Shown piece after piece: positions 56,723 through 64,000 of a DNA stretch of 64,000 bases (within the stretch, counting starts at the first letter, position 1; each line of letters opens with the position of its first letter). The notes under the pieces are model-generated. The model was not told the origin of the DNA, did no database searches, and saw only the letters and a program-made list of their open reading frames with translations. The translations under genes and the position numbers were made by a program. The stretch is from positions 5,084,001 through 5,148,000 of the forward strand of contig OU015569.1 in assembly GCA_907165135.1 (NCBI GenBank), in the 5' to 3' direction. Source of the DNA: Oikopleura dioica. Taxonomy: Eukaryota; Chordata; Appendicularia; Copelata; Oikopleuridae.

Positions 56723-59700
56723 TTAAGCGGCAGTATATGAAAGGAAGTCTTCGATCGCATCGTTGAGAGAAAATTTCTAAAAGCGAATTTTATAGAGATC
56801 ACGGAAAACAAGCCTACATGAAAGCGGTGGTAGAGAAGCCAGCGGTCGACATTTTTCAGGCGCCACTTTTCAGCTTCAGAAACAAGTGTTTCCGATTCAG
56901 ACGTAACTTGCTCGATCGAGTCTGAAAGTTGAGTTGATAGTTGAAGAGAGGATAGAAAGAATGAACCTGTGAGGTAGGAGGCCATGTGAATGAGGGACAC
57001 TTCATTGCGGACAATTTCCTTTGCCTCGTCGCAAAGAAAGAGGCTGGAGACAAGTGTTGGGAAGAGAATTCCCTTCAGAACGGGCTCGGAGAAATATTGG
57101 AAGGGCAACATGCAGAGTTGGTTGAGAATCGTTGGTTGTTCGCCTTGGTGGATCCAGAGCTGGTTCTCCTTGTTTCCCATGACGAAATAACCAATAGCCA
57201 AGATCGATTCATGGCGAATCGCCTCGGGAACCATCGAAGTCAAAAGACATGCAATCACTTGTCAAAAATGTTATGTTCTCTGATTGACCACTGCTTTCAC
57301 CTGATCGAACTTGTAGCAGTTCTTGGTTTAGAATTCGTTGCATGGTCTCAAGACAGAGCGTCGCCGCTGAATTAATGCATTGGAGGATCAGCATCGTAGT
57401 TCGCTCGATCGCCGGGGAAAGTTTAATTCCACCGTGCTGATTGTCGCTATTCTGCTCGAGAACAATGGATCCGTAAAGCACCGAGATTCCGCCCAACAAT
57501 TCCGTTCTTAATTATTCAGATTCTATCTAAAATAGGTAATGTGTTATACCTTTCGAGCATAGCAATAAACTCTTCATGGTACGATGGGCTTTTCGCAATG
57601 CCTACAGTTCGTAGACTCGCAGTGAGGAAGGCGAATGCAGCAGAGAGCACGTCATGAGAGCATTCAATTGTCGCGAACTGCCAGAGCTTCTCGTAGAAAC
57701 CTGATTGCAGAGCGTGTGAGATGACGTCTGAAGAAGAAGCATGCGCAAGTTCCGCCCCAGTAGGAGCATCGGTGCAAGAAGTCATCAACCAGGCAAGGCT
57801 ATCTAAAAAGACTGGTTCGAATGCTGAACTCAGGTGGAAGAGCTATACCGAGCAGATACCAGCGATCTACATATGGCGACTCAGCAATGACGGGGTACTT
57901 GACAAACGTTGAAGTCACAAGGTCGATGATGGTAAAAGGCACAGAGCTGCACATAAGACTAGCGCACTGAATCGGCCGCGAAGATTTGATCACGTCGACG
58001 ATGAGAGACAAGCATCTTGCAGCAATTGTGCGAATTTGTAGGAGACCTTATCATTCATTTAGCCTAGTGAAAAATAATACCGGCAACATACAGCTGATGG
58101 CTTGAGTGAGCGGCAAGACATCCCCAAGTTGAGATTGTGGAGCCACCTTGGCTAGATCAGTCAATGATCGCTCAAGCGCTGCTTGTCGGTTTGCCGACCA
58201 GACAGAGTTTTTCCCTTCCTGGAGCTGAAGCTCGGCCTGGCGTTTGATGTCACCAATCAGTTTTCCCATTTTGCCCTTGCTCGACGCGGGAGGGCAGTCC
58301 CCATTCAACATGAGTTCGAACTGCTCGAATCTGTTTTCCACTTTGACACGGATTTTTTTCAGCTTCTTTTTAGCAGTTTTCTTCTGAGAAGCGACGGTGA
58401 TGAGGCTCTTTTCTGGCGAAGAATCAAAGTCCTCGCGGTCAGATGCGAAGTTCAGCTTTCGCGAAACAGTTGATGAGGGTGATTCTCGATTCGACTTTTG
58501 TCCATCCATGTTCGACCGTGGCGACACTGGGATACAGCGACTCATATCCTGAATAAGTTTTCTAAAAAAAAATAAAACATAAAATTGCTACCTGCGCTCG
58601 TTCTTTCCGCTTCTCCAGCTCTTCAAGACGTCTTCTTTCGGCCTCGATCTGCTTTGCCTTAATTTTTTCCTTGCTTTCCATCGCATCTTTCTTTTCTTGT
58701 TGCCGTCTGGCATTAACGTATTCCTCGTGGCGCTTTTCTTTGTTTTTGAGCGCCGCAATCTTGGCATTTTTCTCCTTTTCTAGCTTTTCGGAAATCAACG
58801 AGGTCTTATCCTGCCGCTTCTGGGATAATGTTGAAAGCCACGTTTTTCGCTCATACTCAAGGCGTCTTTTGTTGAGCTCAACAATTATAAAACGGCCAAT
58901 TTTATGAGATAGAGTAGCTTGTTTTATCTTCGATAATGTTTTTCAAATATAAACTGTGATTATTGTGAACCCGGACCTTTTGCGAGCAATGACTGCGCGC
59001 TCACGCTCCTCGTTTTCTTTTGCCTAAATCGATAAAAATACTTTGAGTGAAACAAGACACTTACTTTGAGCTCCTTCTGTTCTTCTAATGACATCGTGTG
59101 CTTCTCCGTCTTTTCTTCGTATTTTTTGATCTTCTTTTCTCCATCCGCTCTTTTCATGCCGATTTCTAGCTCATTGATGAAGTTTACTTCTTTTACTTTT
59201 TGACTTTCGTCTTGCGCCTTGATCTTGAGGTCCTGTTGTTGTGCGTTTCTTTTTGCAGTCGCCTGCTTCAGTTTTTCTTCGAGGTTAATTTTGGCGCGCT
59301 GTTGAGCTTTTTTCTGGTTTTGTTGAGCTTTTTCTACCTTTTCAGTTTGTTTTCGTACTTTTTCCGTCTGAAGATATATTTTTTGTGAGTCCACGTGATT
59401 ATTAGGTGTAATAGTAGAAAAATCGACCCCCCGATCGCCCTTTTTAAACTTTTAATTTCATGCAGAATAAGAATCCTTATGTCGCGGCGATCATTTTGGT
59501 ACCAAATTCATCGCAATCGGACTTGGTTTTCGGCCGATAAGGAGCATTTGAAGGCCCAAAATAAGCACTAGAAATTTCTAGCGCCCGGAAAGGGATGAAT
59601 ACTCCAGCTCATCAGTACGCCACTTGTTCCAGATTGTAGAGCAGGCTCTACTCTATCGGAATCTACTCGCAAAAGTTGTGAACAGGGGCTCTAGTGAGAA

Positions 59701-61356
59701 CCAGCGCCCGAAGAAGGTCGAAAAATGAAGCAAAATTGGGGTGAAATCATCAGTCTGAGATCATGGAAGTCAAATTTGGCCTTGATTTTGCCCCATTTTT
59801 TGAGCTTCTTCGGGCGCTGGTTCTCACGAGGGCCCCTGTTCACAACTTCTGCGAGTAGATTCCGATAGAGTAGAGCCTGCTCTACAATCTGGAACAAGTG
59901 GCGTACTGATGAGATGGAGTATTCATCCCTTTCCGGGCGCTAGAAAATTTCTAGTGCTTATTTTGGGCCTTCAAATGCTCCTTATCGGCCGAAAACCAAG
60001 TCCGATTGCGATGAATTTGGTACCAAAATGATCGCCGCGACCTAGGGATTCTTATTCTGCATGAAATTAGAAGTTAAAAAAGGGCGATCATGAGGGGGAT
60101 TTTTCTACCGTTACACCTAGTGATTATCGCTGTACCTTTTCCCGCTGAATCTCTTCACGCCGCTGTTGGGCTTCTTTCTGACGGCTCTCGATCAGCTCCC
60201 TATAGGATTCGCTGTTCTTTTCCGTATTTTTGCGCGATGGGGACATCAGAGTCTCGTGAAGGGTGGCAAGCCGTCCTGGTTCTCTATACTGACAGTCGTC
60301 TTGGCTAATGACATCGTCGGCCCAGTCAAAGTCTTCTATCGGGCTTTGCATGGAGCCGTTTGCGTTGTAATCGCGCACATCTTCCAAATCAAGTCTACAA
60401 GATTAAGATTGAAAACAAATCTCTCTATTTGTATTGCTTACTTTGGAACAGGAAGGTCGCACTGGTCTGGTGAGACGGAAATTGGCTTTGGCAAAACGCT
60501 CGTGTCACTTACTGACTTGCCTTTCAACCTATCTGCCCATGTTCTGGTTCCGTTGGAGTTGTGATGCGCAGTTTGTTTATTCTGCTGATCTGTGTTTGTC
60601 CGATTAGAGAGCCTTTCACGCGGTGATCTAGGAGTCTTTGATCTGATTTCATCCAGCTTTCGCGGGGCAGGACTGGTCTTGCGCACTTCCCAAGCAATGC
60701 CACGGATCGGCAGCTTCTGTTCGAATGTTGGATCCCGCTGTAGTAGAATTCGTTCTTGAAGCTTTTCTACGTCGTACAAGTAAGCTTTCAGGTAGAGCAC
60801 TACTTCCTTGCATTCTTCTACCGACTCGTCTTTTTCGCAAGTCGCGTAAATTTGGTCTATAAAATTCATTTACAACCGGGGTAAAATTAAATGTTCCTGA
60901 CCAACGGCTTTCTTGAGATTGTCGATTAAGAATTGCCACTTTTTGGCGTTTGCGCGCGCTCTGATGTCGGTCCTTGCTTGATCGTAAATGCGACGCATAT
61001 CACCGCCACCGTGCGTCATGTGCTCGACTGCGGAGATCCTCGTCTCGCTCTTCGATCGACCAAAGATCGGTACTGGCCGCATGCAACGGTCGCCTGAAGG
61101 TTGTTGTGGAACATTGTAATAAAGTAGATTTCGAGCGTTACGTCCTTAGATAAATGCGTTAAATGAGACTGCTCTACTGCCGTGGGAAGGAGTTACCTTC
61201 TTCCCGGATGATTTTTTTCATTTTTTCTACTTGGAGACCTGAGTTGGCGCTTGCCGTTGATGCCGAAGATTTGAGCGAGCTCTCCTTGGAGCTGCCTTTG
61301 GAGCCCTTGCGTTTCGCCTCAAACCACCCATCGTTGGTTTTAAAGGCACCTCTCAT
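56723..61356 (-). CDS. SCAPER: SCAPER (S-phase cyclin A-associated protein in the ER)
   Basis: ER/microtubule-linked protein that binds cyclin A2-CDK2 and affects cell-c cycle commitment and ciliary dynamics in vertebrates. ATG at 61354-61356 (MRGAFKTNDGWFEAKRKG). Blocks: MKKIIREEGRNARNLLYYNV (human VRRIVAEEGRTARNLI), KKWQFLIDNLKKAVDQIYAT then CEKDESVEECKEVV, GTRTWADRLKGKS, SIEDFDWADDV-like acidic part, a long charged coil (NEEREREIQR, KEVNFINELEIGMKR), NSVWSANRQAALERSLTDLA, and a helical C-terminal domain with SILAIGYFVMGNKENQ, QPTILNQLCMLPFQYFSEP and LKGILFPTLVSSLF. TAA at 56723. About 17 exons. The C2H2 zinc finger found in vertebrate SCAPER between coil and C-terminal domain was not seen. 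A 717 bp fold-back transposon lies in one intron (about 59371-60136). Confidence 0.94.
59395..59402. repeat. Left 8 bp target-site duplication
   Basis: GTGATTAT, identical to 60120-60127 on the other side of the fold-back element. Confidence 0.85.
59403..60119. mobile_element. hAT-like fold-back MITE in a SCAPER intron
   Basis: A 717 bp element made of two inverted arms of about 330 bp (59403-59735 and about 59787-60119) and a spacer of about 50 bp. The arms differ at a few per cent of positions only. It starts TAGGTGTAA and ends TTACACCTA, and the 8 bp GTGATTAT is duplicated directly on both sides (59395-59402 and 60120-60127). An 8 bp target duplication is typical of the hAT superfamily. 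No transposase. SCAPER splice sites lie just outside (donor near 60136, acceptor near 59371), so the gene should remain functional. A transcript would fold into a long hairpin. Confidence 0.85.
60120..60127. repeat. Right 8 bp target-site duplication
   Basis: GTGATTAT, identical to 59395-59402. Confidence 0.85.
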
Positions 61357-61520
61357 CGACAAGAAAAAACTGTCCGATGATTTTACAAAGGTGCCACTAC
61401 TTTATCTGAGCGAGGCATTTTTACAAAGATCTGAATAAACGTTCCCTTAGCGTCGATTCTAGAAAATATCCGTGGAATCGAAATTTTGAAGATGAAAAAT
61501 TAAAAAGAGCATCAATCAAG

Positions 61521-61748
61521 TCAAAGCGTTTTCAGGTGACTCTTGATCGCTTCCTCGAGCTTCTTCGTGTAGCTGTCGATTTTGGAGACGTTGGAATTCA
61601 TTTGCTCGAGATCAATTATTAGTTGACTAAGGTTGCCGAGGAGGACGTCGATCTCGTTGTCCCTGGCGCTCATTTGCACGAGTCGCGCGGAGATGCTCGC
61701 CACTTCGTTCTCAATCTTGCCGATTTGGAAGCCGGTCGCCTCGTTCAT
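61521..61748 (-). CDS. Small coiled-coil protein, 75 residues
   Basis: Intronless small gene, ATG at 61746-61748 (MNEATGFQIGKIENEVASIS) to TGA at 61521. The whole protein is predicted helix with heptads: ISARLVQMSARDNEIDVLLG, NLSQLIIDLEQMNSNVSKID and SYTKKLEEAIKSHLKTL. Size and pattern resemble subunits of BLOC-1/BORC or other small helical tethering complexes, but I cannot name one. It starts 202 bp (or 116 bp with an alternative end) after the SENP8-like gene and ends 164 bp before SCAPER, all same strand. Good chance of being real because the frame is clean and sits in a dense gene row. Confidence 0.65.
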   Translation of the reverse strand: MNEATGFQIGKIENEVASISARLVQMSARDNEIDVLLGNLSQLIIDLEQMNSNVSKIDSYTKKLEEAIKSHLKTL

Positions 61749-61950
61749 TTTGTTAAGTACTTCGAACTCCCCTACTGGGACTAAAGTGATAATTAGCCAA
61801 ACTGTAAAACTGGCGATCTAAAGCACCTAAAACAGTCTCGTGTATGTATTGGCGCGCGCGTTGATTAAAAGCATGCCCAGCTTTCTGCAACGGGCTCGTG
61901 CTCTCGACCTGAGACTGATTCAGTTAGCTACAACACACACTCTAGATTAA

Positions 61951-62706
61951 CTAAGGGACAATCCCTTTCTTGCTGAATTTTGTAATACTTACTGGATGGT
62001 ACGTTTTGAGCATTCTTCCAACAATCTTCTGAAGACGCTCGCGAAAGTGACTGATATGAACAGCCTTCTTGTCGAAATAAAAGCTTTCCTTCCTCGCTCC
62101 TGTCAAGAAGTTAATGCAAATTTGATGAGATATTGATAGAACGTGCAGACCGCAATCGTAGGTATTCTTTTGTGCGACAACGTCAGCGTCAACGATCTTG
62201 AAGGGGACTTTTGCGCCAATGGACGTAGCAAAAGAATTTGCGCTTCTTTTAGCCGCCTTGACATTCGAATTACTATCCAAGTAGATTAATTGAAGAAATA
62301 TGCAAAGACTTTTGAGGCTTTGGGATAAAAAATGCAAGGCTTACCTTATCGAGTTGAAATGAACAAATTTTTCCGTCTGTCGGAACCAGACGAGTAAACT
62401 CCAGTGAGTACCCCCGGCATTCCCTGATTCCTCGTCATTTATTGGAATGAGAACGATCTCCTTAGCAGACAAATTCAAACTCTGAAGCATGGCATCTGCT
62501 TCGAAAGGTTCTGCGCACAATTTAACCAATTGCACAAGGGAAGGATCAACATAGCCAATTCTTGGATCATTGATTTCTTCGTTGCTTAGATATTCGTAGA
62601 AAAAGGAGATGATCTGGTCGTTGAGCCAATTCGGGGCGGAGAGCAGTGCCAAGTCAGATTGCCGAAGAACAGAATCGTGGTAGGAAATAACAATCGAATC
62701 TGTCAT
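61951..62706 (-). CDS. SENP8: SENP8/DEN1-like NEDD8-specific cysteine protease, catalytic Asp replaced by Asn
   Basis: C48-family protease; relatives process NEDD8 and strip it from cullins. ATG at 62704-62706 (MTDSIVISYHDSVLRQSDLA, human VVLSYMDSLLRQSDVS). Blocks: LLSAPNWLNDQIISFFYEYL, VLIPINDEESGNAGGTHWSL with the catalytic His, then KFVHFNSI. In SENP8 the latter is FFHYDSHS, where Asp is the third catalytic residue; here it is Asn. A 77 bp GT-AG intron follows, then NSNVKAAKRSANSFATSIGA and QKNTYDCGLHVLSISHQICI with the catalytic Cys in DCG and Gln before it. The unspliced frame ends at TAG 61951; a strong GTAAGT donor inside that end and a TGTAG acceptor would instead give an end at 61865 (LTESVSGREHEP). 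About 215 residues, like human 212. Confidence 0.9.
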
Positions 62707-63001
62707 TCAAAAGTGTATCTTTAATTTTTTTTTAATATTTAAATGCTGCTTCAGCTCTGGTTATCTTACTCTTGGCAAAAATAATGTTTCTTTACAAGAA
62801 TTGTATAAGTTAAGGTAGTCAGTGTGAATTTACACGAAGAAAATAGTTCAATCTTCAAAAGAAAAAGAGAATGGAGAAACTTGACGATTTTGTAGTCATT
62901 AAAATGGTACTGCTTCGCGTTATGTTGCTGCTCACCGTAATAAAAGACTTCTAGCAACTCAGACTCGCTCAACTTGGGGAAAATAATAAAGGTGTAAATT
63001 A
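62707..63001. other. Spacer between FUNDC1-like and SENP8-like genes
   Basis: 295 bp, A/T rich, no supported ORF. Confidence 0.35.
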
Positions 63002-63531
63002 TCACGTTCCTATGGCAACAAGCGCGCCACCTGCAAGTCCGCAAGAAAGAGGCACATTCTCTTTTATTATCTCTTCAGTCGGGTACTAAACAACTCAACT
63101 CAGCTGCTATTTTGGTGATAAACAGACCTTGGATAAATCGAACTGGGGATTGCGGCTTTTCAGCTTGTTGTAATCGTTTTTTACTTTTGGCCAGTCGACT
63201 TTGATGTATCCAAGTTGGGTCAGAACTAAACCCCTTTGTTGGAAGCAAATGTACATAAAAGGCTAAAAGTACCAGAAATACAGGTGATTCCACCGCCAAC
63301 AGTAGAAAAAGCCAATTTTCCCACTTTCTTGACCAGAGCTCCAATAACTAAGCCGCCGATAAATCCAACTCCGGTTTCTTTTAAGATCTGAGCATTTCTA
63401 ATCAAGACAGGAATAAATCTAACTTCTACTGGCGTTCAATAGACTTACGTTCTAGGAGGAACTTCTTGTCGTCCTGTAAGGTATTCTTTTACTGTGCCCA
63501 AAGCTTCGTCCATCACTTCGATTCTTACCAT
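63002..63531 (-). CDS. FUNDC1: FUN14-domain mitochondrial outer-membrane protein
   Basis: FUN14 proteins sit in the mitochondrial outer membrane; FUNDC1 is a mitophagy receptor. ATG at 63529-63531 (MVRIEVMDEALGTVKEYLTG). Exons join in phase to ILKETGVGFIGGLVIGALVK, KVGKLAFSTVGGGITCISG (human QKVGKLAATAVGGGFLLLQI), LTQLGYIKVDWPKVKNDYNK (human SGYVQIDWKRVEKDVNK), then after a last intron YPTEEIIKENVPLSCGLAGG and ALVAIGT with TGA at 63002. Two to three hydrophobic segments as in the family. It is short, about 145 residues, and the N-terminal LC3-binding motif of vertebrate FUNDC1 (D-Y/S-x-x-L) is not present, so an autophagy-receptor role is doubtful; it could equally be the FUNDC2-type or an ancestral form. 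Confidence 0.87.
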
Positions 63532-63730
63532 GTCTGAAAAGATTTTAAAAAATAGTGGAAATGTAGGTTTGATAATTGTAGGTAAAATTGGATATGCGTT
63601 GAGAATAAGAAAGCTACAGAAAACAGAGCAGATATACAGAAATTACTTCATTCATTCTCAATTACAGTGGATGATCATGAAGGTAGTCGGAAGTGGTTAA
63701 CTGAAGAAAATGAAAAGGAGATATCCTTTT

Positions 63731-64000
63731 TTAAGGATTTGGTTTGTACGGAGCACTTGGGTTCGAGTTGAAACCTTCGAGTTGAGTAGCGTTGATGTTT
63801 TCCCACTGCCATTGAAAGGCTGGATCGCCAACTTGCGAGCAGGGCATCATCAAAAGTTTGGAGGCGTCAACAGTCGCGCACTTTTTCGAGGAAGGATGGA
63901 CGAGTTGTTTGTCCATGTACTTCCACAGCTGGTTTCCGTGCTGATTGTGACAGTCCCAAGTCAGGATGCTCTTGCTTCGGTAACTTGCGTCTAGACAGAT
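63731..64000 (-). CDS. GALNT: Polypeptide GalNAc-transferase, C-terminal ricin-type lectin part (5' end outside window)
   Basis: The exon runs off the right edge; the frame is open from 64000 to TAA at 63731. It encodes the last repeats of a beta-trefoil lectin domain: ICLDASYRSKSILTWDCHNQ, then HGNQLWKYMDKQLVHPSSKK and CATVDASKLLMMPC, then FQWQWENIN. The CLD, CH-x-x-x-GNQ-x-W/F-x-Y and Q-W features are those of GALNT enzymes, which start mucin-type O-glycosylation in the Golgi. The catalytic domain would lie beyond the window. Isoform not determinable. It ends GFNSNPSAPYKPNP. Confidence 0.85.
   Translation of the reverse strand: MCLDASYRSKSILTWDCHNQHGNQLWKYMDKQLVHPSSKKCATVDASKLLMMPCSQVGDPAFQWQWENINATQLEGFNSNPSAPYKPNP

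Noticed and set aside
59691-59897. Small ORF inside the SCAPER intron
   Set aside because: Lies within the arms of the fold-back transposon and shows no protein family features.

Overview
The window reads as a compact metazoan nuclear genome. Genes carry many introns of about 36-110 bp, intergenic gaps are short, and same-strand genes lie 77-300 bp apart. Some splice models need GA-AG or GC-AG introns. TTAGGG/CCCTAA-type telomeric motifs occur internally, and highly expressed genes favour CGA for Arg and C-ending codons. With RXR, cyclin E, TMEM26, GCC2, SCAPER, DCTN6 and beta-thymosin homologues, this points to a tunicate, most likely an appendicularian such as Oikopleura. That assignment is inference from gene structure, not from a database search.

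Layout. 0-1.5 kb: 3' part of a cyclin E gene (+). 1.5-4.2 kb: a possible tail-anchored protein, a piggyBac-type TTAA MITE and a tRNA-Arg(UCG). 4.3-6.1 kb: a ZC3H4/6/8-type CCCH zinc-finger gene (-). 6.6-8.9 kb: a TMEM26 homologue (+) with one intron made of telomeric repeats. 9.5-11 kb: beta-tubulin (+). 11.4-17.7 kb: two tandem type I membrane proteins with Ig-like ectodomains (-). 17.7-23 kb: a gene-poor stretch. 23-23.7 kb: a Q/P-rich ORF (-). 26-27.2 kb: a five-repeat beta-thymosin (-) with a predicted N-myristoylated start. 28-36.9 kb: a membrane glycoprotein, a CAP-Gly protein and two closely spaced small novel genes, all minus. 37.4-39 kb: a secreted multi-EGF protein (+). 41.2-42.7 kb: a CUB membrane protein with a Met/Gly/Pro-rich linker (-). 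43.1-44.5 kb: serine/threonine dehydratase (+). 44.7-46.3 kb: a Cys-rich secreted protein and an RGS-domain gene (-). 46.6-47.5 kb: a single-pass coiled-coil protein (+).

From 48 to 64 kb every gene I can identify with confidence is on the minus strand. In transcription order they are GALNT (cut by the window end), FUNDC1-like, SENP8-like, a small coiled-coil gene, SCAPER, NAA50, RXR, DCTN6 and GCC2. Several gaps are 107-300 bp, which would fit operons with trans-splicing. DCTN6 followed by GCC2 pairs two factors linked to microtubule-based Golgi transport. A 717 bp fold-back transposon with an 8 bp target duplication lies in a SCAPER intron.

I did not find an obviously new multi-gene system. 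The most interesting points are an RXR lacking the AF-2 helix and the ligand-contacting Arg, a SENP8-like protease with Asn where the catalytic Asp should be, the telomere-repeat intron, the fold-back element, a lipid-anchored poly-thymosin, and two small unrecognised genes that may share a transcript.
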